Assembly (NCBI GenBank): GCA_934466455.1 | Contig: CAKSLF010000013.1 | Coordinates: forward strand, 1 to 49,444 | Reading direction: 5' to 3' | From: an uncultured Oscillospiraceae bacterium | Lineage (GTDB): Bacteria; Bacillota; Clostridia; Oscillospirales; Ruminococcaceae | Length of the DNA: 49,444 nucleotides | In this document: piece after piece, positions 16,323 through 24,093 of the stretch | Layout: every line of letters starts with the position of its first letter | How positions within the stretch are numbered: the first letter of the stretch is position 1 | Notes under the pieces: model-generated | Databases searched by the model: none | What the model was told of the DNA's origin: nothing | The model's input: only the letters and a program-made list of their open reading frames with translations | Position numbers and translations under genes: made by a program

Positions 16323-18077
16323 TTATTTCCCCGCTTTTTCCCGGCGCATTTTTTCAATGTAGGCGGAAAGCTCTGCGCCGGAAAGTGCCGCAATCTCTGC
16401 GTCGCTCTTTTTCTCTTTAAGGCGCAGCACCGCTCCGGCTGCGTCCTCGGCGTCGGCAGCGGTATAGTTGTTTTCCCTTGCCGTATTAAAAAGCCTTGCT
16501 ATAACATTCTGCTCCTCAAGGGAAAATTCCCCTCCGAAGGAGGACATGGAAAGCTCATAGCCCAGTGCGGCGGCGTTCGCCGCACTCTCAAAAATCCTCC
16601 TATACAGGGCGCATACAAAGTCGCCGCCGGAAATTTTTTCGGAAACGCTTCTAAAAGCCTCCGGGTTCCGCAAAACCGCCCCGAGAAGCCGCTCCTCCGC
16701 AGCGGCGGCGGCGGGGTTGTTCGCCTTTTCCGGCAAAAGGCTCGAATAGGCTGTTCGCACCGCCGGCATTGCGCTGCGCTGCTCCGCCGCCTTCGCCCGG
16801 CGACGGATTTTTGCGTTTGCCTGAGCCAAGATGCCCTCTTTTGTCGTGCCGTAATCCCCGGCAAGCTTTGCCGCCCAAATCTCCCTCTCAAGCGGATTTT
16901 TCATCTCCGCAAGCAGGGCGACGGCTTCTTTAAGAGCAAGTATTTTTCCCTCCGGGGTATCCGTTTCGTATTTTGCACCGATTTTTTCAAGCTCATACTC
17001 AACCGCCCCGGCGGAATCGTCAATAAGCTTTTTGAACCTTGCCCCGCCGAATTTTTTTATGTATTCGTCCGGGTCCTTTGCCCCGGAAATGGTAAGAACA
17101 CGGCTCCGTATGCCCGCCTCGTCAAGAAGCCCGATCGCACGGCGGGTCGCCTTTTGCCCCGCCTCATCGGAATCGTACGCAAGAACCGCCTCGTCCGCAT
17201 AGCCCGCCGCAAGGCGGCATTGGTCGCTTGTCAGCGAGGTTCCGAGGGAGGCTACCGCCTGGGTAAAGCCCGCCTGGTGCATGGCGATTACATCCATATA
17301 CCCCTCGCAAAGAATAAGATAGGGCATTTTTCCGTTTTTCTTTGCAAAATTAAGGGCAAAGAGGTTTTTTGTCTTTTTGAAAACCGGAGTATCCGGCGAA
17401 TTGTAGTATTTCGGACCGTCGCCGGTCATTTTTCTTCCGCCGAAGCCGATCACATTTCCTCTAAGGTCGATTATCGGGAACATGACCCTATCACGAAAAA
17501 CATCGTAATATCCGCCGTTTCTGCCCTTTCTTGCAAGGCAGGCGGCTTCCATCTCCTCATATTTATAGCCCTTTTTCGCAAGCATATCGCAAAGCGAGCT
17601 CCATTCCGCCGGCGCATACCCAAGCCCAAAGTGCTTTATGGTTTTCGGCAAAAGCCCCCGCCCGAGAAGATAGCGAAGGGCGGCGTCGCCCTTCGGCTCG
17701 ATAAGGCGGTCGTAATAAAAGCGTGCCGCCTCCCGGTTCATCTCAAGTATCCTTGTTTTCAGCTTTGCCGTGCGGTCCTCGGCTGCGTCCTCCGGAACGG
17801 TCATCCCGGCACGCTGGGCAAGAAGCTTTATCGCCTCGACATACTCAAGATTTTCTATCCGGCGGATAAATCCTATCACATCGCCGCCCGCCCCGCAGCC
17901 GAAGCAATAAAAGGACTGGCTTTCGGGATAGACGGTAAAGGAGCCGGTTTTCTCCGAGTGAAACGGGCATAAGCCCACAAGAATACGCCCCCGGCGTTTT
18001 AGCTGAACATAGGAAGAAATTACGCTTTCTATATCGCAGTGCATTTTAAGCTCCTCAATAAAGCTCTGTGGAATCAT
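16323..18077 (-). CDS. dnaG: DNA primase DnaG
   Basis: 584 residues from ATG 18077 behind AGGAGG. The zinc-binding domain has C37-P-F-H40 and C58-F-G-C61. The catalytic core contains YYDVFRDRVMFPI and GFGGR. The TOPRIM motifs are LILCEGYMDV (E258) and LAYDSDEAGQKA (D302, D304). The C-terminal helicase-binding domain is about 430-584, slightly short. It synthesises RNA primers at the replication fork. The 3' end is repeated 202 bp downstream. It lies between dgt (upstream) and rpoD (downstream) on the same strand. Confidence 0.95.
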   Translation of the reverse strand: MIPQSFIEELKMHCDIESVISSYVQLKRRGRILVGLCPFHSEKTGSFTVYPESQSFYCFGCGAGGDVIGFIRRIENLEYVEAIKLLAQRAGMTVPEDAAEDRTAKLKTRILEMNREAARFYYDRLIEPKGDAALRYLLGRGLLPKTIKHFGLGYAPAEWSSLCDMLAKKGYKYEEMEAACLARKGRNGGYYDVFRDRVMFPIIDLRGNVIGFGGRKMTGDGPKYYNSPDTPVFKKTKNLFALNFAKKNGKMPYLILCEGYMDVIAMHQAGFTQAVASLGTSLTSDQCRLAAGYADEAVLAYDSDEAGQKATRRAIGLLDEAGIRSRVLTISGAKDPDEYIKKFGGARFKKLIDDSAGAVEYELEKIGAKYETDTPEGKILALKEAVALLAEMKNPLEREIWAAKLAGDYGTTKEGILAQANAKIRRRAKAAEQRSAMPAVRTAYSSLLPEKANNPAAAAAEERLLGAVLRNPEAFRSVSEKISGGDFVCALYRRIFESAANAAALGYELSMSSFGGEFSLEEQNVIARLFNTARENNYTAADAEDAAGAVLRLKEKKSDAEIAALSGAELSAYIEKMRREKAGK

Positions 18078-18856
18078 ATACAAACCTCCTTTCCCGTTGT
18101 TTTTTTATAGTTACATTTTTCTGCATTTTCTTCCCTTTGGGGAAAATTTCTTCATTATATAGTGCCGAAAAGAAACGGTTTTCTCCGCTTTTTTTTAGGA
18201 GAAGCCGCCGCCCCGGCGGCGGAGGGGTTTTCTCGGCTCCCCTGTGCAAACCCCGCACCGAGGGCTTGCGGTGCGTTCTCGGCTCCCCTGTGTAAGAACC
18301 GCAGCCCGCCGACGGAGGGTGAACCTCGGCTCCCCTGTGCAAGGGGAGCTGGATTTTCGGCTTGTTTACAAGCCGAAAAGACTGAGGGGTTGTATCCCCT
18401 GACCGGGGATAGCGTTTACACTGGGGTTGTATCCCCTGATAAGGTATAGCGTTTGCGCTTTTCACCGTTTACTCCGCTCTTTTGTAACCAAAGGAAAAGC
18501 TGTTTTCATCCTCTGCGCCGTCCTCGGTGTAGGTTTTTCACAGTTTACCCCTTTTCTTTTGTAACCAAAAGAAAAGCCGTTTTCTTCCCCTCGCCGTCCC
18601 CGACGGGGTCCCGGGGCGGCGTATTTTCAATATACCTATTTTGCCCGGCTATACTGACGGCTCGCAGACTTTTCCGCACAGAACAAAGCCGCTCTGTAAG
18701 GTAAGCGGTATATCACAACCCCCTCCGCCGCTGCGGCGGCACCTCCCCTAAAGGGGAGGGGGCGTCGGCAGAGTGCGAACCCCGCACAGGGGAGCCGAGG
18801 TTTGTCCTCCGTCGGAGCGGTGCAAACCTTGCCCGGCGGCGGTGCTTCGGGAAGCT
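18078..18856. repeat. Repeat-rich non-coding region between dgt and dnaG
   Basis: 779 bp without a credible gene. It holds three direct copies of CTCGGCTCCCCTGTG(C/T)AA (about 18231, 18277, 18325), the last completed as a hairpin by GGGGAGCTGG. Next are two copies of GGGGTTGTATCCCCTGA (about 18386 and 18424), each followed by a variant of ATAGCGTTT. Two copies of CTTTTGTAACCAAA (about 18478 and 18556) are followed by a similar CCGTCC stretch. A palindrome (CCTCCCCTAAAGGGGAGG, about 18741) and an inverted copy of the first repeat (about 18783) complete it. These look like stacked intergenic palindromic elements inserted into one another. Confidence 0.7.
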
Positions 18857-19855
18857 TTACTCCCGGCTCCAGCCCTTCGGCACAAAAAAGTCGTTATAAA
18901 GCTTTATTGCATATCGGTCGCTCATTCCGCTTATGTAGTCGCAAACCGCCCGGTCAAGCCCGTCCCGCATGGCGATGGACTGGTATTCCGCCGGAAGGGC
19001 GGAGGGAGTTTCCGAAAAGAACTCGTATAGTGAAATAACAAGGTTTTCCGCCTTTTTCTCCTGAGATTTTGCAACCGGGTTTGTATAAACCGCCTCGAAC
19101 ATAAACTCCTCAAGAAGGCGTGCGGCGTCCTCAACCTCCGGGTCCATGGCGATTTCCTCGCCGCTGTTTTCTATTACGGAGGTCACCATGGCGGCAAGCC
19201 GCTCCGTAGCACCCTCGCCGAGGACGGCTTTTACCTCCGGGGGAATTGCGTCCTCGGAGAGCACGCCCGCCCGAACGGCGTCCTCAAAATCGTGGTGCGC
19301 AAAGGCAAAATGGTCCGCAAGCTTTACAAGCTGTCCCTCAAGGGTTTCGGCGGGCTTTCCCTTTGTGTGGCGCAAAATTCCGTCCCGCACCTCCCATGTA
19401 AGGTTAAGACCGTCGCCGTCCCGCTCAAGCTCGTCCACAACCCTAAGGCTCTGTTCGTAATGGCGAAAGCCGCCGGGGCAAACGCTGTCCAGCGCACGCT
19501 CCCCGGCATGGCCAAAGGGCGTATGCCCAAGGTCATGGCCAAGGGCTATTGCCTCGGTAAGATTTTCGTTAAGACGAAGAGCGACAGCCATCGTCCGTGC
19601 AATCTGCGCCACCTCAAGGGTATGGGTAAGCCTTGTGCGGTAATGGTCGCCCTCCGGGCTTAAAAAAACCTGAGTTTTGTGCATAAGACGGCGGAACGCC
19701 TTGCAGTGGATAATTCTGTCCCTGTCCCGCTGAAAATCCGTGCGTATCCCGTCGGAGGGCAGGGGTTTTTCTCTGCCCCGGCTTTCCGCAGAAAGTGCGG
19801 CATAGGGCGAAAGGGTTTTGCGCTCAAGCTGTTCGTATTCTTCACGCAGGTTCAT
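18857..19855 (-). CDS. dgt: Deoxyguanosinetriphosphate triphosphohydrolase-like protein
   Basis: 332 residues from ATG 19855, with GAAGGAGG upstream. This is an HD-domain phosphohydrolase: RIIHCKAFRRLMHKTQVF, H of the HTLEVAQIAR segment, the paired HD in AIALGHDLGHTPFGHAGE, and a later Asp in LVKLADHFAFAHHD. The family hydrolyses dGTP (or related dNTPs) to the nucleoside and triphosphate, controlling dNTP pools. The length matches the short dGTPase-like class. It is the first gene of the dgt-dnaG-rpoD order, divergent from the 555-aa repeat protein. Confidence 0.9.
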   Translation of the reverse strand: MNLREEYEQLERKTLSPYAALSAESRGREKPLPSDGIRTDFQRDRDRIIHCKAFRRLMHKTQVFLSPEGDHYRTRLTHTLEVAQIARTMAVALRLNENLTEAIALGHDLGHTPFGHAGERALDSVCPGGFRHYEQSLRVVDELERDGDGLNLTWEVRDGILRHTKGKPAETLEGQLVKLADHFAFAHHDFEDAVRAGVLSEDAIPPEVKAVLGEGATERLAAMVTSVIENSGEEIAMDPEVEDAARLLEEFMFEAVYTNPVAKSQEKKAENLVISLYEFFSETPSALPAEYQSIAMRDGLDRAVCDYISGMSDRYAIKLYNDFFVPKGWSRE

Positions 19856-19923
19856 TTTTCCGTCCTCCTTCGTCAAAATTTTCTTTCATATATTATATAC
19901 GCCGTTTTTTTGAAAAATCCTCT

Positions 19924-19960
19924 TTTATTTTCAAAAAAATTTTTTCAAAGCGGCAAAAAA
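19924..19960. repeat. AT-rich boundary motif, copy 1 of 3
   Basis: TTTTATTTTCAAAAAAATTTTTTCAAAGCGG plus a short A-rich tail. The same motif recurs at 22389-22425 and 23461-23495. The three copies bracket the two gene pairs of the locus, so they mark duplication units. An A/T-palindromic core (TTTTC...GAAAA in copy 2) could also be a promoter or operator element. Confidence 0.6.
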
Positions 19961-19997
19961 CAAATCAGAAATCCGGCTTCTTTCTCCTTACAATATG

Positions 19998-20023
19998 TTT
20001 GTTCGGAAATTTTTCCGGACAAA
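19998..20023. promoter_or_regulatory. Palindrome upstream of the repeat protein gene
   Basis: TTTGTTCGGAA, four bases, TTCCGGACAAA. This inverted repeat with one mismatch is centred about 35 bases before the ATG. It could be an operator or a leader hairpin. Confidence 0.4.
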
Positions 20024-20044
20024 TATATTACAAGGAGTGATTTT

Positions 20045-21712
20045 ATGGCACTTACATCAACAAGAACGGTCATGTCCGACGGCGGCAAAGCCGCAAAACC
20101 GAAGTACAACGACGAGGTCCTCAAAAAAATCGCAGAGGAGCTTGAACGCACCCACTCCGCCGCAAGAAATGCGGCGCAAAAACCTCAAAGCCCAGCCCCC
20201 GCATTTGCGAGTGCGGAGAAAAGCAGACCCTCTGCGCTTTTCGGCGACACAGACCCACGCACCCGCTCCGCATTTGCGCAAAAGCCTCAAAGCCCTAACC
20301 CTGCATTTGCGAGTACGGAGAGGAACAAACCCACTGCGCCTTTCGGCGACACAGACCCACGCACCCGCACCGCATTTGCGCAAAAGCCTCAAAGCCCTAA
20401 CCCCGCATTTGCGAGTGCGGAGAAAAGCAGACCCTCTGCGCCTTTCGGCGACACAGACCCACGCACCCGCACCGCATTTGTGCAAAAGCCTCAAAGCCCT
20501 AACCCCGCATTTGCAAGTGCGGAGAAAAGCATTATACAAAAATACTCAACAAAAAGCGACGCATACAGAAATCAAGGCAGCGGCATGGCGGCACTTTTCG
20601 GCGAAACGCCGAAAAAGCTTAAAAACACAAGTGCAGACGGCTTTATTAAAACAAAAGGTGCGGGTATCGCCGCCGTGGCAGGCAAAAAAACAGATGAAGC
20701 AACAAAAGAGCTGTTGTCTTTACTGAGCGGCGATTATTCGCCCGCCCCGGCTGCAAAAGACCGCTATGAAAAAAACGGCGGCGTAGCCGACGCTGCCGGC
20801 GGAAAAACCTACGACTGGGTAAAAGATGTCAAAGATTTTTTTGACAAACCGGGCAGCTTCAGTACTCCAAACATTCGTGATAAAACCATGCGCGGCGAAA
20901 AAATTCTCAACAAGCCCAAATATGACGAAGCCTATTACAATTCGGATAACAAAATGGCATTCGTTCCAAGAGTAAGAGATCAACAAAAGTTCGACGAAAG
21001 CTTTATGGAAACCTATAACGAAGCGGAACGGCTTTTGAACCAAGAGGAATTTGACAGCAATTTAGAGTGTCTTATGGTTGCCGATCTTAATCGTTTCAGA
21101 GCAATGCCCGCAAAGATAACATCGGATGTGCTTAATATGGCGGCAGATTGCATTAATGAGCTTACCGGAGAAGAAAAAAACGCTTTCTGCGATTGGCTTA
21201 GAAGCATGGAAAACAACAGTGAAATATTGGAAAAATCAGAAAAACAATATTCTCATGTTGATTATGACAACGAATTTATAAATGAATTTGTAGTAGGTAC
21301 GCACAAAGAACTTGTGGATACCGCTTCACAGGCTTTTATGGGCGGAATATTAAAAATCCCCCCGAAATCATTATCCTCCATATATGCCGCAACCGAAATA
21401 TACAATGCAGCTAGAGAAAAGGGCTATAGCGTAGAAGAAGCTATGTATGAAAGCGGAGCAATAGCAATCGTAAACGAAAGTGTAAACTTTGCACTTGATT
21501 CACTCGGAAACAGCATTTCCGATGAAAGGATAAAGAGCGTTCTTGAAGTATTAGCGGATACAACCACCGAAACAGCCAGTGATATGTGGTTTGAAACCAA
21601 TGGGGAAAAAGGCTCTTTGTCATTAGAAGGAATTGCCAACACCCTTGCGGTTGAAGCAACCGTAGAACTTATAGTAAAGGGTTGTAAAGAAATCGGTTCT
21701 CTTATAATGTAA
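20045..21712 (+). CDS. 555-aa protein with 34-residue repeats, unknown function
   Basis: Start ATG 20045 behind AAGGAG; there is no signal peptide. After a charged N-terminus (1-40), residues about 41-160 are three and a half near-identical 34-residue repeats of the type AFAQKPQSPNPAFASAEKSR then PSAPFGDTDPRTRT, encoded by a 102-bp DNA tandem. A degenerate LFGETP copy follows. The remainder is polar and helical (about 200-430). The end is a Gly/Ala-rich helical module (about 430-555: VVGTHKELVDTASQAFMGG, then EGIANTLAVEATVELI). That terminal module is homologous to the orphan fragment at 22428-22748. I know no family. The gene ends 7 bp from a convergent membrane protein gene. An exported or membrane-acting effector is conceivable but unproven. 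Confidence 0.75.
   Translation: MALTSTRTVMSDGGKAAKPKYNDEVLKKIAEELERTHSAARNAAQKPQSPAPAFASAEKSRPSALFGDTDPRTRSAFAQKPQSPNPAFASTERNKPTAPFGDTDPRTRTAFAQKPQSPNPAFASAEKSRPSAPFGDTDPRTRTAFVQKPQSPNPAFASAEKSIIQKYSTKSDAYRNQGSGMAALFGETPKKLKNTSADGFIKTKGAGIAAVAGKKTDEATKELLSLLSGDYSPAPAAKDRYEKNGGVADAAGGKTYDWVKDVKDFFDKPGSFSTPNIRDKTMRGEKILNKPKYDEAYYNSDNKMAFVPRVRDQQKFDESFMETYNEAERLLNQEEFDSNLECLMVADLNRFRAMPAKITSDVLNMAADCINELTGEEKNAFCDWLRSMENNSEILEKSEKQYSHVDYDNEFINEFVVGTHKELVDTASQAFMGGILKIPPKSLSSIYAATEIYNAAREKGYSVEEAMYESGAIAIVNESVNFALDSLGNSISDERIKSVLEVLADTTTETASDMWFETNGEKGSLSLEGIANTLAVEATVELIVKGCKEIGSLIM
20170..20525 (+). repeat. 102-bp tandem repeat within the 555-aa gene
   Basis: GCATTTGCGAGT-type landmarks occur at 20201, 20303, 20405 and 20507, exactly 102 bp apart, with near-identical units. 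The period is a multiple of three, so copy-number change preserves the frame. This is typical of a length-variable coding repeat. Confidence 0.92.
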
Positions 21713-21727
21713 ACATTCTTTACAGCC
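21680..21727. terminator. Hairpin across the convergent stop codons
   Basis: GGTTGTAAAGAA (21680-21691) pairs with TTCTTTACAGCC (21716-21727). It spans the ends of the repeat gene and the membrane gene and may terminate both. Confidence 0.4.
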
Positions 21728-22373
21728 CTTTTGGCATAAGCTTTACCCAAATTTGCTTAATTTGATTTGCAATATGGCGAAAGAAGCCGCCGCCGCTATA
21801 TGTAATAATCGCTTCGGAAAGATAGGACGAAACGGCAAGCGCGGAAAGAAAAATTCCGGTTCCTTCTTTTCCGAAATACGCAGCTTTCACAAAATATTGA
21901 TATAAGGACATTATGATAATAAATTCGGCTGCTTTTTTCCCTACGGAACAGCCAATCAGCAGCCGCATAAAGACAGCCAAAACTCCAAAGGAAAATATCG
22001 GCGCAAAAAACAGCATTATTTTTATCAAAAAAGCAATAATTTCTTCACTTGTTCCGTTTTCTGTCATCTGTTCAAATATCAAAAAAGACTTGCGGAAAAA
22101 ATCATACATCAGATAAATATTAAGGAAAAACAAAACCTTAAAAATAATCTTTCCTACCAAAATTTTGTTTTCGGTTTCTTTCGCTTTTTTTACAAAAGCC
22201 TGTTTTTCTTCCTCCCCGGGCTGCTCCTCCGAAGAGGGCGGCGGGCTGCCCGCTCCTGCGGCAATCTCTTTTTGCTCCTCCGCCGCTTCCTCAATCGGCA
22301 CGCCGGGATAAAGCACATCCGGGATATTCTTTTTCAAAACCGGCTCTGCGGTCGGTTTGTTTTCATCAGTCAC
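21720..22373 (-). CDS. Polytopic membrane protein B (paralogue 1 of 3)
   Basis: 217 residues from GTG 22373 behind GAGGAGGG. A cytoplasmic N-terminus (PTAEPVLKKNIPDVLYPGVP) is nearly identical to that of the protein at 22752-23444. An acidic linker follows, then about four hydrophobic segments (IIFKVLFFLNIYLMYDFF, IKIMLFFAPIFSFGVLAVF, FIIIMSLYQYFVKAAYF, IFLSALAVSSYLSEAIITY). The membrane part aligns with the 153-aa protein at 23583: YDFF/YDAA, RLLIG/RLIIG and AIITY in both. It is convergent with the repeat gene. An immunity-like partner is one idea, with no direct evidence. Confidence 0.7.
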   Translation of the reverse strand: MTDENKPTAEPVLKKNIPDVLYPGVPIEEAAEEQKEIAAGAGSPPPSSEEQPGEEEKQAFVKKAKETENKILVGKIIFKVLFFLNIYLMYDFFRKSFLIFEQMTENGTSEEIIAFLIKIMLFFAPIFSFGVLAVFMRLLIGCSVGKKAAEFIIIMSLYQYFVKAAYFGKEGTGIFLSALAVSSYLSEAIITYSGGGFFRHIANQIKQIWVKLMPKGL

Positions 22374-22388
22374 GGCGTAAGCCCTCCT

Positions 22389-22425
22389 CTTTTATTTTCG
22401 AAAATTTTTTCAAAGCGGGAAAAGT
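22389..22425. repeat. AT-rich boundary motif, copy 2 of 3
   Basis: CTTTTATTTTCGAAAATTTTTTCAAAGCGGGAAAAG. It matches the copies at 19924 and 23461. It lies between the start of protein B and the orphan repeat-protein fragment. Confidence 0.6.
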
Positions 22426-22427
22426 AA

Positions 22428-22748
22428 ATCGGACCAGCAACAGAAAAGTATAACTGCTTAAGAGAAAGCGGAAAAGAAGTAGCAGAATCATTAGTTAAAA
22501 GCGGATTGTACGGCGGGGCGTCATATTTGTCCGGAAAAATGTTTGATTTTATTGATAACGATACCGCAAAAACAAGTGCCAACCGCATTTTAGGTCCTCT
22601 TGCCGAGTACATAGTTCCAAACGCCGTAGGAAATATATCCGATTTTGGCGATGAAATAACGCTTGAGGGAACAGCAAGTATGCTACTTATCGGGGGTGCA
22701 ACGGAGCTTTTGTACGCATTATTGAATATAGCAAAAACTATTTTATAG
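22428..22748 (+). pseudogene. Orphan C-terminal fragment of a second repeat-protein paralogue
   Basis: This frame opens directly after a stop next to the boundary motif and reads 106 residues to TAG 22748. It contains CLRESGKEVAESLVKSG and FGDEITLEGTASMLLIGGAT and ends ALLNIAKTIL. No ribosome site or ATG sits at its head. The end matches the 555-aa protein pattern (LSLEGIANTLAVEATVELI), and like it the fragment abuts a convergent membrane gene (stop 22752). I read it as what remains of a duplicated repeat-protein gene after loss of its 5' part, or as a silent cassette. Confidence 0.65.
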
Positions 22749-22751
22749 GAT

Positions 22752-23444
22752 TCATCTTCTATGTTTGCGCCGGCGGCTTATGTAATCTACGCTTCCAATG
22801 CAAATTTCCTTAAATATTTGCGCCGAATATGATAAAAAGCCACGCAGGGATTTTACTTTTACATTTTTGTCATAAAAAAAGATGTAAATCGTCGCAAAAA
22901 ACGAAATAACCATACATATGTAAAGATTTTTATTTCCTATTTCTGACGCAAACCACTCGTAAGCCAAATAATACGATGGTGCCGAAATTATCCAGTTCCA
23001 TGAATTACCTTTCATGGGGGCTTTGACAAATGCAAAGCGAATAAATGTGCAAGCGGCAATCGGATAAAAAATCAAAGAATTGCAAAGCAAAAACATTTCG
23101 GAGCAGGAAATCTCATTTATAAGATTTTTTCCGCCGACAAATTCCTGCGGAAGCATAGCTATTTTTGCAGCCAAGCTGCAATTAATTATTTGCCAGACAA
23201 TGAGAAGTACTAAATAAAAAAGCATTCCGATATATAGTTTGGCTTCTTTTTTCAGCCGATTTTTTTCTTCCGGAGAGAGAGGCTTCTTTTGTGTTTCACA
23301 ATCTTCGATTTTTGTACTTTGCAAAACAGGTGCTTCCGCCCTATCCGTTTTTCTGTGTTCCTCAATCGGCACGCCGGGATAAAGCACATCCGGGATATTC
23401 TTTTTCAAAACCGGCTCTGCGGTCTGTTTATTTTCATCAGTCAT
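22752..23444 (-). CDS. Polytopic membrane protein B' (paralogue 2 of 3)
   Basis: 230 residues from ATG 23444 behind GGAGGG. The first about 29 residues (TDENKQTAEPVLKKNIPDVL, then YPGVPIEE) match protein B almost exactly, also at DNA level. The sequence then diverges into a different linker and about four membrane helices (LYIGMLFYLVLLIVWQII, MFLLCNSLIFYPIAACTFI, WNWIISAPSYYLAYEWF, YICMVISFFATIYIFFYD). An abrupt change from near-identity to weak similarity suggests recombination or diversifying selection on the membrane part. It is convergent, 3 bp from the orphan fragment. Function unknown. Confidence 0.7.
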   Translation of the reverse strand: MTDENKQTAEPVLKKNIPDVLYPGVPIEEHRKTDRAEAPVLQSTKIEDCETQKKPLSPEEKNRLKKEAKLYIGMLFYLVLLIVWQIINCSLAAKIAMLPQEFVGGKNLINEISCSEMFLLCNSLIFYPIAACTFIRFAFVKAPMKGNSWNWIISAPSYYLAYEWFASEIGNKNLYICMVISFFATIYIFFYDKNVKVKSLRGFLSYSAQIFKEICIGSVDYISRRRKHRR

Positions 23445-23460
23445 AGCGTAAGCCCTCCTC

Positions 23461-23495
23461 TCAATTTTCAAAATTTTTCAAAGCGGGAAAAGCAA
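23461..23495. repeat. AT-rich boundary motif, copy 3 of 3
   Basis: TCAATTTTCAAAATTTTTCAAAGCGGGAAAAGC, upstream of protein B'. It closes the second duplication unit. Confidence 0.6.
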
Positions 23496-23540
23496 AACAA
23501 GCCCCCAGTGCTCAAAAAAATTTTTTATAATTATGGCAAA

Positions 23541-23585
23541 AGCCGTGCGTGCTCAAAAAAGAGCGGCGCACGGCGGCTTTTTTTA
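23541..23585. terminator. GTGCTC-type terminator beside the 153-aa membrane protein
   Basis: AGCCGTGCGTGCTC, loop AAAAAA, GAGCGGCGCACGGC(GGC), followed by a T-run. It overlaps the stop codon of the minus-strand gene ending at 23583. Confidence 0.6.
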
Positions 23586-24044
23586 TATGGAGAACGGCTT
23601 GCCCTTTTCGTATGTGATAATGGCATGGGTGCAAAGAAGCGAAAGTGCCCCGCAGACAAGCAGCCCAAAGAGCAGCACCAAATTATGCAGCATAAAAAGG
23701 CTTATGTATGCGGGAACGCCGTAAAGCAGCGCACCCGCCACAATATAGTAAGGAGCCGCTCTGCGTATCGGCGCACCGATTATAAGGCGGGAAAAATATG
23801 CCGCTGCGCTTGTGCTCAGCACCGCAGCAAGCAGGATAAATGCTCCCGTAAGAAAAAGCTGCATAAATGCGCTTTTCCCGCCATCCGTAAGAATGTCGAT
23901 AAGCTCCCCAAAGGTGGGGGCGGCGTCGTAGCAGATTTTGAAATTAACTGCGGATATTACGCCGTAAATCACTGCGCCTACCTTTTCCTTTGCATAATCC
24001 TCTTTTGCCTTTTCGGCTGCGGCTTCTTTTGTTTCTTCGGACAT
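23583..24044 (-). CDS. Polytopic membrane protein C (paralogue 3 of 3)
   Basis: 153 residues from ATG 24044 behind GGGAG. A short charged N-terminus (SEETKEAAAEKAKEDYAKEK) is followed by about four hydrophobic segments. Residues IYGVISAVNFKICYDAAPTF, FSRLIIGAPIRRAAPYYIV and CTHAIITYEKGKPF line up with protein B (YLMYDFF, MRLLIGCSVGKKAAEF, SEAIITYSGGGF), so it is a shorter paralogue lacking the shared N-terminal tail. It has no convergent repeat-protein partner. It is 49 bp downstream of lepA on the same strand and may be co-transcribed with it. Function unknown. Confidence 0.7.
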   Translation of the reverse strand: MSEETKEAAAEKAKEDYAKEKVGAVIYGVISAVNFKICYDAAPTFGELIDILTDGGKSAFMQLFLTGAFILLAAVLSTSAAAYFSRLIIGAPIRRAAPYYIVAGALLYGVPAYISLFMLHNLVLLFGLLVCGALSLLCTHAIITYEKGKPFSI

Positions 24045-24093
24045 CCGCTTCGCTCCCTTTTCATATATTTTATACCGGCTTATTGCCCGCTTA

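Noticed and set aside
18078..18856. Short open frames between dgt and dnaG as genes
   Set aside because: They run through repeats and palindromes, lack ribosome sites and encode Arg/Pro-rich low-complexity sequence.
20170..20525. CRISPR-like regular repeats
   Set aside because: Units are 102 bp with no unique spacers, lie inside a reading frame and encode 34-residue protein repeats.
21720..23444. Classical type II toxin-antitoxin pair
   Set aside because: Proteins are large, convergent and polytopic membrane or repeat proteins rather than two small co-directional genes.
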